The notes under the pieces are model-generated. The model saw only the letters and a program-made list of their open reading frames with translations, was not told the origin of the DNA and did no database searches. Position numbers and translations under genes: made by a program. Below are positions 8,367-17,687 of a stretch of 64,000 bases of DNA, piece after piece; the stretch's first letter is position 1; every line of letters starts with the position of its first letter. Source of the DNA: Woeseiaceae bacterium (GTDB taxonomy: Bacteria > Pseudomonadota > Gammaproteobacteria > Steroidobacterales > Woeseiaceae); the NCBI GenBank assembly GCA_021773135.1, contig JAJFKP010000045.1:1-64000 (forward strand), in the 5' to 3' direction.

Positions 8367-9944
8367 ATGAAAACTATTTCCGCTGACAGGCTCAAACCGC
8401 TGCTGACAGCAAACGATGAAATCGCATTCCTGGATGTGCGCGAACATGGACAATACGGTGAAGGTCATCCGTTTTTCAGTGTTCCGTTCCCCTACAGTCG
8501 ACTGGAAGCGCTGGCCCGAACGTTGTTGCCCGGCAAGCTTGCACATCTCGTTCTGCTGGACGACGCCGACGGTGTTGCCGAACGAGCCGCCGCGGTTCTT
8601 GAGTCGCTTGGCTACCGGAATGTCGCCATACTGGAGGGCGGTGTGCCCGCGTGGACCGAAGCCGGATTCACCTTGTACAAAGGTGTGAACGTAATTTCAA
8701 AAACGTACGGTGAGTTACTGGAGCATGCCGCGGACACGCCGAGATTGACTGCCAGTCAACTCGACGAGCTGCGTAAGAAGGACCCGTCCGTCGTCGTGCT
8801 GGACGGCAGAAGCCCCGCTGAATACCGCAAGATGTCGCTGCCGGAGGCGTTGTGCTGCCCGAATGCTGAATTGGGTTACCGCATCCAGTCACTTGTTCCG
8901 GATGATACGACGACGATTGTCATTAACTGCGCCGGCCGGACGCGATCGATTCTCGGCGCCGAAGGCCTCCGAATGTTGCACACCCGAAACCCGGTGTTTG
9001 CCCTGGAGAACGGCACGCAGGGCTGGCGCCTCGCCGGACTGGAGCTGATGCACGACGTTACACCGCAGGCACTTCCCGAGCCGGACGATGAGCAGTTGGA
9101 TGCAACAGCCAGAAGCGCCGAAGCGCTCATCAAATCGTGTCGATTAAGACTTGTCAGTGCAGAAACGCTGTCGGCCTGGCAGCGCGAAGCCGAGCGTACA
9201 ACCTACCTGCTGGACGTCAGGACCGAAGCCGAGTTTGATGCAGCCCACTGGCCAGGGGCACAGCACGCACCCGGCGGGCAGCTGGTGCAGGCAACCGATC
9301 AGTATGTTGCGGTCAGAAACGCGCGCCTTGTGTTGAGCGACAACAATCGCCTGCGCGCAGCCTCCACCGCAATTCGCCTGGAGGACATGGGTCATGACGT
9401 TTACCTGCTGGTTGTGGACGCTAGTTCCGGGCCATCCTCAGCCGGACACGAACCGCAGGGCGGGACGGCTACTTCGAGCGCTGCGAAATTTCCCGGCGTC
9501 AAGCAAACCCGGGACATGACCATTCTGGATGCATCGGACGGCATGTCGTTCCGCGGGGGACACATCGAGGGTGCCCGGTGGGTCACTCGAGCACGAATCG
9601 AGCAAACAGGACTCGAGCACGACGAGCAAATATTGTTGACCGGACAGGATAAGACGCTGATCTCGGGGGTTGCCGCAGAGCTCGAAAGTCGTGGATTCAC
9701 CAATGTGCAATGCGCGCCTGGCTCTGAGGAGATCTGGGCCGGTGCAGGCTACGATATTGTCGCCACGCCCGACGTACCATCGGACGAGGACTGCATTGAT
9801 TACCTGTTTTTCGTTCACGATCGGCATGACGGCAACCTGGATGCCGCGCGGCGTTATCTAAGCTGGGAAGTCGGCCTGGTCGATCAACTCGATGCGCAGG
9901 AACGATCCGTTCTGAATCCGCGCACGAAATTTACTCAGGAGTAA
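8367..9944 (+). CDS. Four-domain rhodanese-like sulfurtransferase with one catalytic cysteine
   Basis: A 525-residue cytoplasmic protein made of four rhodanese modules at about 1-105, 128-232, 255-350 and 385-470, with a C-terminal extension. Only the second has a sulfurtransferase loop, C-A-G-R-T-R-S at about 192-198. At the corresponding places the other three read L-D-D-A-D-G, L-S-D-N-N-R and L-T-G-Q-D-K, without cysteine, so they are probably binding or structural modules. Such proteins carry sulfane sulfur between donors and acceptors. It begins 9 nt after the dioxygenase and is followed 8 nt later by the lyase gene. Donor and acceptor are unknown. Confidence 0.9.
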   Translation: MKTISADRLKPLLTANDEIAFLDVREHGQYGEGHPFFSVPFPYSRLEALARTLLPGKLAHLVLLDDADGVAERAAAVLESLGYRNVAILEGGVPAWTEAGFTLYKGVNVISKTYGELLEHAADTPRLTASQLDELRKKDPSVVVLDGRSPAEYRKMSLPEALCCPNAELGYRIQSLVPDDTTTIVINCAGRTRSILGAEGLRMLHTRNPVFALENGTQGWRLAGLELMHDVTPQALPEPDDEQLDATARSAEALIKSCRLRLVSAETLSAWQREAERTTYLLDVRTEAEFDAAHWPGAQHAPGGQLVQATDQYVAVRNARLVLSDNNRLRAASTAIRLEDMGHDVYLLVVDASSGPSSAGHEPQGGTATSSAAKFPGVKQTRDMTILDASDGMSFRGGHIEGARWVTRARIEQTGLEHDEQILLTGQDKTLISGVAAELESRGFTNVQCAPGSEEIWAGAGYDIVATPDVPSDEDCIDYLFFVHDRHDGNLDAARRYLSWEVGLVDQLDAQERSVLNPRTKFTQE

Positions 9945-9952
9945 CCACGACG

Positions 9953-11113
9953 ATGCATCGAGAAACGAAGCTGCTGCACTATGGTCGCGGGACGCTTCCC
10001 ACTCCTGCCAACCCGCCCGTTGTGCGCGCTTCCACAATCTTGCACGACACCCTGGAAAGCTACGAAGAAACACTCCGCCGACGAAATGCCGACGACAGCG
10101 TGCTGTCATACGGCCGCCGCGGCACTACGACCGCGCACGCGCTCATGGCTGCAATCAATGATCTCGAGGGCGGTGACGGCTGCTGGTTGTTCCCATCGGG
10201 CGTCGCTGCGATAGCGACGACCTTGCAGGCTTATCTTCACCAGGGCGATCACCTGCTGCTCGCAGAAACGGCGTTTCATGCCACTCGCACCGTCTGTGAC
10301 CATTTTCTTAAGCCTAATGGCGTCCGGGTCGACACTATTCCGTGGGATGCGGCCGACCTGTCGCAATGGATCCGGCCCGAAACCAGGGCGATTTTCGTGG
10401 AGTCTCCTGGCTCAGATACGTTTGAAGTAATGAATCTTCCGGCGCTGTGTAAAAGTGCGCACGAACATGGCGCAATCGTGATTGCTGACAACACCTACGG
10501 CTCGGGCTGGCTCTATCAGCCGCTGCAGCTCGGCTGCGATGTGTCCATTATTGCCGGGACCAAATACCTCAGCGGTCACGCTGACGTCATGATGGGCGCG
10601 GTAACTGCGCGCGGCGCGGCCACGAGTGAGCTGCGACAAGCGGTATTGGCGTGTGGCCAGACGCTGGCACCGGACGAGGCCTATGCAACGCTACGGGGCA
10701 TGCGAACGATCAACCTGCGTATTGAACGCCATGAGGAAAATGCCCACGTGGTCGTCAACTGGTTTAAATCGCGCAAAGAAGTGGAGCGAGTGTTACACCC
10801 TGCCCTGGCAGAGCACCCGGGTCATGCGAGCTGGCAGCGTGACGCATCCGGAACGAACGGCCTGGTGACGGTTTTGTTCAATTCACGGGTGAATATTCGA
10901 GCCTTCCTGAACTCGCTGCAGCTCTTTGCGATCGGAAGTTCGTGGGGCGGTTTCGAAAGCCTCGCCAAGAAAGTGCAGCCAACGCGCATTCTAACGCAGG
11001 CCGGCATGGGAGATCTGAACAACGTCGTGCGCTTTCACATCGGGCTTGAACATGTCGCTGACCTTATCGACGATCTCGAAACGGCGCTTAATGCGGCAGT
11101 CGCTGCAAAGTAA
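9953..11113 (+). CDS. metC: Cystathionine beta-lyase-like PLP enzyme
   Basis: A 386-residue Cys/Met-metabolism PLP-dependent enzyme. The Schiff-base lysine is Lys204 in S-I-I-A-G-T-K-Y-L-S-G-H, and the usual Y-G-R-R-G-T segment near residue 53, E-S-P-G-S at about 150 and A-D-N-T-Y-G at about 178 are present. The N-terminal H-x-G-R-G pattern and the full length fit MetC, which releases homocysteine, pyruvate and ammonia from cystathionine, but the family also includes C-S lyases with wider substrates. As the last gene of the transporter-dioxygenase-rhodanese operon, a catabolic C-S lyase role on an imported thioether is plausible. The symbol marks family similarity, not proven function. Confidence 0.85.
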   Translation: MHRETKLLHYGRGTLPTPANPPVVRASTILHDTLESYEETLRRRNADDSVLSYGRRGTTTAHALMAAINDLEGGDGCWLFPSGVAAIATTLQAYLHQGDHLLLAETAFHATRTVCDHFLKPNGVRVDTIPWDAADLSQWIRPETRAIFVESPGSDTFEVMNLPALCKSAHEHGAIVIADNTYGSGWLYQPLQLGCDVSIIAGTKYLSGHADVMMGAVTARGAATSELRQAVLACGQTLAPDEAYATLRGMRTINLRIERHEENAHVVVNWFKSRKEVERVLHPALAEHPGHASWQRDASGTNGLVTVLFNSRVNIRAFLNSLQLFAIGSSWGGFESLAKKVQPTRILTQAGMGDLNNVVRFHIGLEHVADLIDDLETALNAAVAAK

Positions 11114-11176
11114 AAAGGTTTGCCCGGCAAATTCGGGACATTTGAAACACCAGGCCGCTTTATTGAACGACGTTAA

Positions 11177-12361
11177 CTAACCGTACTTTTTAAAGTGCAA
11201 TTCTTTCGCCTGGCCGATCCAGTCGTCCTGCTCCATACGACCTTTGAACTCTTTTAGCTGACGATTGACGCGGGCAATATCGGCAACACCGAAATTGGCG
11301 ATCTGCCGGTAGCTGTAGACACCGAGTCCGTGCAGCGTCTGTTCGAACTTTTTGCCAATGCCGACGATTTTCTGCAGGTCGTCATGCTCTTGCTGTGGCG
11401 ATTGACCATTCGTTTGCTGGGCGACTGCTGCTTTGCGGGCATCCCTGATGGCCTGACGCTGTTGTTTTTCCATCTCAGCGAAATGCTTTTCGACCTCGTC
11501 AAGCTTGACTTGCAGCGTTTCGGACTTCTGCTCGGTCTGATCGGCGCGATCACGATACCGTTTGGCATCGTTTTCGTATTGTTGTCGACTCGCCTCCATA
11601 GACTTGAGACAGTGCGCCAGCTCCTGGTTTTGCACTTTCAGCTCATCCATTTCTGCAACGTCTCGCTGCAGCACTTCGATTTCCATTTTTTTGCGAGACG
11701 CATCGTGCCTCAATTCAGCGTTCTCAGCTTCGAGCCTGATCACGTCTTCCTCAAGCACGTCAAGGTTGCCAAGTCGATTCTTGGCTGAGTCAAGCATCTT
11801 GTTGATGGCCTCGTGTTCGGATTGCGATGCCTGCAACAGGTTGTTAAAGGATTCGTGCTCCAGTTTTGCGTTCTCGAGGCTCACCTCCAGTGCCTTGCGT
11901 TTTTCGAATCCTTTTGCCAGCTCACGCTTGTAGAATTCAGCCGATTTTGTGAATTCTGTCTGCAACTCTGCGGACTGCTGTTGGACCGACACGAGCGCGT
12001 TGTGAAACTGTACGACCTTGTTCTTGAATTCCTCACGTTCTGCACGCAATGTGAACAGACTCTTGGCAAGCAGTTTTTCTTTTTCCTGCGCCGATTCAAG
12101 TTCGGTGCGACTCCTGGCGACGGCAGTCTCACACTGTCGCAGCCCTTCCTGCTGGGATTCAATGGTTGTGCGTAACGTTGCGGTTTCGGACGTAAGGCGA
12201 TCCTTCTGGCGAACGAGGTCGTCTACCTGCGTCTGCCATTCTTCGTTGAGCTCGCTGACCCGCCGTCTGCCGAGCGCACCCCGGATGAGCCATCCGCCGC
12301 CGATGCCGGCAACCGCCGCACCGAGCAGAATCCATATCGAATGTAGAGTCGAGCCATCCAT
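11177..12361 (-). CDS. Membrane-anchored coiled-coil protein with C-terminal helix-hairpin-helix-like domain
   Basis: A 394-residue protein. Residues about 8-25 form one hydrophobic helix, followed by a very long heptad-rich coiled coil (about 35-310) rich in Glu, Lys and Gln, and a globular end (about 325-394) with D-D-L-x-K-I-V-G-I-G-K-x-F-E. That end resembles helix-hairpin-helix modules seen at the ends of some envelope and NADH-dehydrogenase-related proteins. Convergent with the metC-like gene (63 nt gap). The layout suggests a structural protein with the coiled coil on one side of the inner membrane. No enzyme function is visible. Confidence 0.75.
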   Translation of the reverse strand: MDGSTLHSIWILLGAAVAGIGGGWLIRGALGRRRVSELNEEWQTQVDDLVRQKDRLTSETATLRTTIESQQEGLRQCETAVARSRTELESAQEKEKLLAKSLFTLRAEREEFKNKVVQFHNALVSVQQQSAELQTEFTKSAEFYKRELAKGFEKRKALEVSLENAKLEHESFNNLLQASQSEHEAINKMLDSAKNRLGNLDVLEEDVIRLEAENAELRHDASRKKMEIEVLQRDVAEMDELKVQNQELAHCLKSMEASRQQYENDAKRYRDRADQTEQKSETLQVKLDEVEKHFAEMEKQQRQAIRDARKAAVAQQTNGQSPQQEHDDLQKIVGIGKKFEQTLHGLGVYSYRQIANFGVADIARVNRQLKEFKGRMEQDDWIGQAKELHFKKYG

Positions 12362-12539
12362 TGGTCAGTCCCAATAAGGTTACGTGGCGGCGCTTGAGCA
12401 GCCAGGATCCCCGAGTATGGCGAACCTTAAGATTATGGAATATGACGAATCGCACAGTATTGGGCTAAAAACTGTCGAATTTCACTAAAATCAATAGCTT
12501 GGATTCATTAGTCGGGGCGGTCAGGGCAGTGCGCACGCG

Positions 12540-12779
12540 CTATTGGTGTCTGCGGGTCTCAAACAGACCGCGTAGATCGCCTTGGTCGGTGCAAACATAT
12601 TCTGACGGATCACAATGCGCTTCAATGCAAACCGCAACCCGACCCGGACCGCACTGCAGCGGCTGGGGATCTTCACTGGCGACCGGCGCATACCGGTGCT
12701 CGACGGTTTCGCTGCCCGCGCATGCTGCGATCAAGGCGAGATGCACAAATGTGAGGAGTGTTTTCGGGACCCGGTTCAT
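12540..12779 (-). CDS. Small cysteine-rich putative lipoprotein, 79 residues
   Basis: An ATG frame starting MNRVPKTLL with a hydrophobic stretch ending in the lipobox-like L-I-A-A-C near residue 20. The mature part has four more cysteines (Q-C-G, V-C-I, H-C-D, V-C-T) within about 30 residues, suggesting disulfides. A GTG 18 nt upstream (12797) is an alternative start. No family recognised and the ribosome site is weak, so this is a moderate call; lipobox plus evenly spaced cysteines are the main support. Confidence 0.5.
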   Translation of the reverse strand: MNRVPKTLLTFVHLALIAACAGSETVEHRYAPVASEDPQPLQCGPGRVAVCIEAHCDPSEYVCTDQGDLRGLFETRRHQ

Positions 12780-13293
12780 GTGATTTTTGACCGCCACCGC
12801 ATTCGATCGTTGCCTCGACTATTCGATTGTCGCCCTCTTGTTGGCGGCGAACAAGTGGCGCCAGGAGACAGTACGGTCTGCCTCGGCGCAGGCGTTTTTT
12901 TCGACTTCAGATCAAGTCGATTATTGCCTCGACCAATGGCGCTTGCCGGTATGCGCAAATTGAATAGACAGTCGATGGTTTCCAACAATAATGTGATCAC
13001 CGTTGACACTCGCGCGAAGGTTGGTGATGGAAATTTGAACTGCAAATAAACTTAATAAAATTTATACACTAATGCGTACAACATTACGCATCGCTTCATA
13101 TACCAAAGCGGCCCGTGTTGCGCCTTCACTGGCCGTGCCCGACATCCGGATGTGGGCCGACCAGATCAAAGCATGCTAGATTAAGTAAAGCGGCTGTACT
13201 CCGGCGATTTGCCTGGTGCAAGATAGTTTTATCGATCCGGATTCAGCGCATACACCAAAAGACACGGATAACACCGCGCTGGCAATTCGATAA
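12780..13293. other. 514-bp gene-free region with a 7-bp palindrome
   Basis: No convincing coding frame on either strand. The stretch around 13040-13070 is AT-rich, unlike the surroundings. At 13072-13091 there is a perfect inverted repeat, atgcgta - 6 nt - tacgcat, about 200 bp before the histidine kinase gene. It could be an operator for that gene or a weak hairpin; there is no T-run after it. Confidence 0.45.
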
Positions 13294-15189
13294 ATGGATC
13301 TTCGAAAGCTTAGTAACTCGCTGGCTGTTTTGGCCGCCATCCTGGTCATCGTAGTCCTGTCGCTGCTGATTGTTGAGTCTCGGTCTGTCAAAGACGAACA
13401 CTACGCTTCACAAGCAGAACGAACCCGTCTGATCGAGACCATGCGAACAGATCTGGCCGCATTGCTCGATGGAATGACGACCGCGATTGCATCCGGAGCG
13501 CGCATCTCTCCTGCTGTTGAGCTCGTCAATGTACGCCTCCGGGAAAACGCACAGGCGCTGGATGAATTCGAGCAGGTATTGCCCCGGATTGCCGACGAGG
13601 TATCGCCTCTCAAGGAATTCGACAATGCACTGACGCTGTTCCTGATAAGTAGTCAGACCTTCATGTCCACCCAGAACACCCTTGCCGAAGCGCTGCAACG
13701 ATTTCAGGAAGCGTCACCGGAATTGGTAAGAAACCTGCGAGAAAGCGGGCGCACCGCACAATCCGGCACAGCGTTTTCGTTGGCCATCGATGCCATTGAC
13801 TTTTCGACCGGGCAGCGGACATCTGATCCCGCGCAACTGCGCGAGCGCATCGAGGATCTGCGCAACGATCCGGCGTTTGCCGAACAATCGCCGGAAATGG
13901 CGGCTACGTTCCTCGCCACAGCAGAAACGGTTGTAGAACAGCATGTGGCGGCCGAACTGACGCTTGGCGCGATCCGTCGCAACCCGGTGATCGCGAAACT
14001 AGCAGCGTTGGAAGCAGCGGATGCCGCCGTCAACCGGACAGCGATGCAGCGCGCTGAGACTGCGCAATTACTGCTTGCCGTCTGCGCCGTCCTGTTATTG
14101 CTGGGTGCGGCATTTGCAATCTACAAATTGCAGTCGAGCTATCGTCAGCTGAACCAGAGCAACCAGGACCTGCAGCGCTCGAATGACACGCTCGAGGAGC
14201 GCGTCAGTGTGCGCACAGAGGAACTGGAGAAAGCCTATGACGATCTGAAGGAGTCACAGGTACAGCTGATTCACGCAGAAAAGATGTCGTCGCTTGGCGA
14301 AATGATCGCTGGCATCAGCCACGAGATAAACACACCGCTGTGGTACCTGATGAGTAATTCAAGCGTAATTCAGGAACTGCTGGATTCTGTCGGCGAACTA
14401 AGTGATGTCGCGGAATCTATGGTCGAGGCCGCGCTCTCCGGGCCGGAAAATAACAAGTCGTTACGGAGCGGGCTCGTCGACATGCACAGGATGATGAAGT
14501 CGGGAATCAAGGAAGAAATAGATGAGGCGAAAGGCCTGATGCAGGATAGCATCGACGGACTGGAAGAGCTGTCGACGCTTGCACAGGGACTGAAAGACTT
14601 TAGTCGACTGGACCGTGCAGAACAGTCCGCATTCAACGTTAACGAAGGACTGGACAAGGCACTGCTGATCATTAACAACCGGCTAAAAGGTCGAATTTCC
14701 GTGCACAAATACTACGGTGCCGTGCCGACGATCTATTGCGCTCCTTCGCAGCTAAACCAGGTTTTCCTGAATATTCTGACCAATGCGGCGGACGCAATAG
14801 ACGGACTTGGCGACATCGTACTGCAGACCCGTGAAGAAAACGGCAAGGTCATCATCAGCATTGGCGATACCGGCGCCGGAATTCCGGCGGACGTCCTGCC
14901 GCGGATTCGCGACCCTTTCTTCACAACCAAAGAGATTGGCAAAGGTACGGGGCTCGGCATGTCTATCGTTGACCAGATTGTGGCTGCGCATAAAGGCGAA
15001 TTACACATTGAGTCGAAACAGGGCAAGGGCACAACGATCACGATCGAACTACCGCTTGTAGATCATGGCAACCTTGTAATTGAGCACGATCGAGATGCTG
15101 AAATTCCAGACATCATCAAAATGATCCCTGCCGTGAACCAGGGCCATGGACAGCTCACGCAGGATTATGGCTCTCCTCCAGCTGTGTGA
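13294..15189 (+). CDS. Sensor histidine kinase with DAHL-type all-helical sensor domain
   Basis: A 631-residue protein: first membrane helix at about 8-27, an all-alpha periplasmic sensor region at about 30-255 resembling the DAHL domain, second membrane helix at about 263-285, a coiled-coil linker, then the kinase core. The phosphoacceptor is the histidine of G-I-S-H-E-I-N-T-P-L (about residue 345). ATPase boxes follow: N-A-A-D-A-I (N), G-D-T-G-A-G-I-P (G1) and G-K-G-T-G-L-G-M-S (G2). A helical insertion of about 80 residues between the H box and the ATPase domain is longer than usual. The response regulator gene starts 60 nt downstream, making a probable cognate pair. Confidence 0.9.
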   Translation: MDLRKLSNSLAVLAAILVIVVLSLLIVESRSVKDEHYASQAERTRLIETMRTDLAALLDGMTTAIASGARISPAVELVNVRLRENAQALDEFEQVLPRIADEVSPLKEFDNALTLFLISSQTFMSTQNTLAEALQRFQEASPELVRNLRESGRTAQSGTAFSLAIDAIDFSTGQRTSDPAQLRERIEDLRNDPAFAEQSPEMAATFLATAETVVEQHVAAELTLGAIRRNPVIAKLAALEAADAAVNRTAMQRAETAQLLLAVCAVLLLLGAAFAIYKLQSSYRQLNQSNQDLQRSNDTLEERVSVRTEELEKAYDDLKESQVQLIHAEKMSSLGEMIAGISHEINTPLWYLMSNSSVIQELLDSVGELSDVAESMVEAALSGPENNKSLRSGLVDMHRMMKSGIKEEIDEAKGLMQDSIDGLEELSTLAQGLKDFSRLDRAEQSAFNVNEGLDKALLIINNRLKGRISVHKYYGAVPTIYCAPSQLNQVFLNILTNAADAIDGLGDIVLQTREENGKVIISIGDTGAGIPADVLPRIRDPFFTTKEIGKGTGLGMSIVDQIVAAHKGELHIESKQGKGTTITIELPLVDHGNLVIEHDRDAEIPDIIKMIPAVNQGHGQLTQDYGSPPAV

Positions 15190-15249
15190 TCTGAGACACC
15201 ATCAGACTATGAAACGTGAAAGCAATCCAATGCACCGCGGGAATCGAAT

Positions 15250-16314
15250 ATGAACAACCGGCCAAACATTTTATTCGTGGATGACGAGCAGAGAGTGCTG
15301 AATTCCATGCGCGCGCTGTTTCGCCGCGAATTTGACCTGTTTCTAACGACGGACGGAGCAGAGGCGGTCAGGATCGCCGCTAACAACCGGATCGATGTAA
15401 TCGTTGCGGACCAGCGAATGCCCGGTCTGTCGGGAATCGAGGTTCTTGACCAGGTCAAGAAAATGTCTCCCAATACGATTCGCATACTTTTAACCGGCTA
15501 CGCTGATCCGGCCGCCGTGAATGACTCCATTAACATCGGAGAAGTATTCCGCTTCCTCGGCAAACCCTGTGCGCCGAAAGTCCTGAGAGAAACGCTGCGG
15601 CTGGCTGTCCATGCAACCCGGCCGGCAACGCACACTAACCCGCCCCGCCTTGAACCGGTCGCGGCTATACAGTCTGCTGCCCGGCAGGCACCGGAGGTAG
15701 CGCTCGACGTCACCAGCAGCAACGAGTTACCCGTGCTGCGGCCTGTGCCGCTGGGCCAACCCCGGAGTAGCCCTCCGCAAATGAAGCAACCTGCGAAGGA
15801 AGTCGGGGTCGTTGTTTACACCGTCGATTCCGCATTTGCAGAAACGGCGATCCGAACTATTTCGAATGAGCGCAGCACACTGCTCGCAACGTCACTGATC
15901 CGGGCCATGCGAGCGCTGGAGGAGGACTCTTCCGGTGTTTTGATCACTGACATAACAACAGAATTCGCACGATTGCAGCGAATCATCAGTGCACTGAAAC
16001 AGTGCGTACCAGAGCTGGTCACCGTTGTCGTGGCCGACAGTCGGGACTCAAACAATATGATCAGCCTGATCAATTACGGTCAGGTTTTCCGCTACGAGCA
16101 GAAACCAGTCGCGCCCAATCAACTGCTCCAGGACATCGATGCTGCAGCGGCCAAGCACGTAAATCTGCGGAACAACCCTGAAATGGCGAGTCGCCATACG
16201 GTTGAAGATATACCACATAACGCTTTCCGGCCAACGGTGCCGCTACCACCGGCTGCCAGGACGAACGGCGGCTTGCGACAGGAGAGCCTGCGCGCAATAG
16301 GAGGCCAGCTGTAG
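15250..16314 (+). CDS. Response regulator with two receiver-like domains, no DNA-binding domain
   Basis: A 354-residue cytoplasmic protein. Receiver 1 (about 5-125) has the acidic pair D-D-E, the phosphoacceptor Asp in V-A-D-Q-R-M-P, a Thr in L-L-T-G-Y and the Lys in G-K-P. After a proline-rich linker (about 130-178) comes a second, degenerate receiver (about 180-300): it keeps an Asp in L-I-T-D-I and a Lys in Q-K-P, but lacks the acidic pair. The C-terminal 50 residues look disordered. There is no output domain, so signalling must go through protein contact. It lies between the kinase gene and a TonB-domain gene. Confidence 0.87.
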   Translation: MNNRPNILFVDDEQRVLNSMRALFRREFDLFLTTDGAEAVRIAANNRIDVIVADQRMPGLSGIEVLDQVKKMSPNTIRILLTGYADPAAVNDSINIGEVFRFLGKPCAPKVLRETLRLAVHATRPATHTNPPRLEPVAAIQSAARQAPEVALDVTSSNELPVLRPVPLGQPRSSPPQMKQPAKEVGVVVYTVDSAFAETAIRTISNERSTLLATSLIRAMRALEEDSSGVLITDITTEFARLQRIISALKQCVPELVTVVVADSRDSNNMISLINYGQVFRYEQKPVAPNQLLQDIDAAAAKHVNLRNNPEMASRHTVEDIPHNAFRPTVPLPPAARTNGGLRQESLRAIGGQL

Positions 16315-16326
16315 GGATTCGAATTG

Positions 16327-17646
16327 ATGGAATCTGCAAATTCGAAAGAATACAGTTCACTGCCACTGGTACTCGGAATCACGGCAGCCATTGTCGTCAG
16401 CGCGTCAGGCGGCTGGTTTGCGCTGGGTGGGAAAACGCCCGACAGTATTGCTGAGGCCGAAGTAGCCGCCGAATTCGTCCCGGCAGCCACAGAGGAACCT
16501 GTGTCTGAGACCGTGGCTGCCGTCGCGATTGCAACGGCGTCTACGGAGGACGTGGTCGAACACTCCATCGATGTCGATGCGAATCTTCGCAAGGCGCGGC
16601 TGGCTGCCGCTGCCGATTTGCTCGTCGCGCCAACGGACCAGAATGCACTCTACTTCTACGGTCGAGTGTTAACTGCAGATCCTGATCACGCCATCGCAAA
16701 TGCAGAGCTTGATGCGCTGCTGGCTTCAATAATGCTTATCGTCGATGACCATCTGGCTGCAGACGAGTTTGATGATGGCTACGATCTTGCGATGGCCGCC
16801 TCGCAGCTCAGGCCGGCTCATCCGCTTATAGACGAAATGCAAAATGACCTCAATGAATACGTCGCGGCACTTGCGGACGAAGCGTCGAGGCTGGCGGAGA
16901 GCGGCAATGATGAGGAAGCTACCGCCAAGCTGGCCACGCTGAAAGGCCTGCCTGGCCTGAGTTCCGACTTCGTTACTTCTGCCGAACAGGTGGTTCTCGA
17001 GACTCAGCAAACGAGGACTGAGCAACAGCAGCTCGAGGACGAAGCGCTGCAGAAAGAACAGGCGGAACAGGAATGGCTGCAGAAAATCAGCGACGCCATT
17101 GCGGCGGAAAACCTGATTACGCCGCCGGGAGAAAGCGCTCGCGATTATCTTGCGGAGCGCGATGAACCGGCTGAACTCAAGGAACAGTTGTCTACCCAGC
17201 TACGTGACGCGCTGCTGATCGCCGCCCAGAACAAAGTCGACGCCGGCGAACTTGACGACCTGGAATCCTACCTCGCAGCCAGTCTCGACTTTGGCGTTGA
17301 CGAGGAAACGGTCGCTGCGCTTCGGACGGATTTTGAAAGTAAGAAACTGGAGCAGGAAAGCAGGACTTCGATCGCGCTCAGCGAGTTTGTTCGTTTGACT
17401 TCGGCTCCGGCCAAATATCCTACTCGTGCCAGCCAGCGAGACATTACGGGTTGGGTCGAGGTCACGTTCACAGTGACCAAGGCTGGCAAAACGGCAGATA
17501 TTGAAGTGCTGCGCGCAGAGCCAGAAGAGGTTTTTGACATTTCCGCAATGGAAGCAGTCAAGAAGTGGACTTTCGAGCCACGGCAATACCAGGGCGAGCC
17601 CATTGATCAGCGGACAACTGCGCGTCTCGTTTTTGACCTGGAATAA
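16327..17646 (+). CDS. TonB C-terminal-domain protein with helical mid-region
   Basis: A 439-residue protein with one N-terminal membrane helix (about 12-32), a Glu/Ala-rich region, an all-helical central part (about 75-360, TPR-like with long acidic helices), and a TonB C-terminal domain (about 365-439) with G-W-V-E-V-x-F-T-V and W-x-F-E-P. TonB-type domains reach outer-membrane partners, but the proline-rich spacer of canonical TonB is absent and no exbB/exbD is nearby. ATG start chosen at 16327; a TTG lies one codon earlier. It begins 12 nt after the response regulator, so the three genes probably form an operon. Confidence 0.82.
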   Translation: MESANSKEYSSLPLVLGITAAIVVSASGGWFALGGKTPDSIAEAEVAAEFVPAATEEPVSETVAAVAIATASTEDVVEHSIDVDANLRKARLAAAADLLVAPTDQNALYFYGRVLTADPDHAIANAELDALLASIMLIVDDHLAADEFDDGYDLAMAASQLRPAHPLIDEMQNDLNEYVAALADEASRLAESGNDEEATAKLATLKGLPGLSSDFVTSAEQVVLETQQTRTEQQQLEDEALQKEQAEQEWLQKISDAIAAENLITPPGESARDYLAERDEPAELKEQLSTQLRDALLIAAQNKVDAGELDDLESYLAASLDFGVDEETVAALRTDFESKKLEQESRTSIALSEFVRLTSAPAKYPTRASQRDITGWVEVTFTVTKAGKTADIEVLRAEPEEVFDISAMEAVKKWTFEPRQYQGEPIDQRTTARLVFDLE

Positions 17647-17687
17647 GCGAAACCACGACCAGCTAAACGAGGAAAGCAGAAAGTTAT

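Noticed and set aside
13072-13091. Palindrome as a terminator
   Set aside because: No T-run and far from a gene end; only a possible operator.
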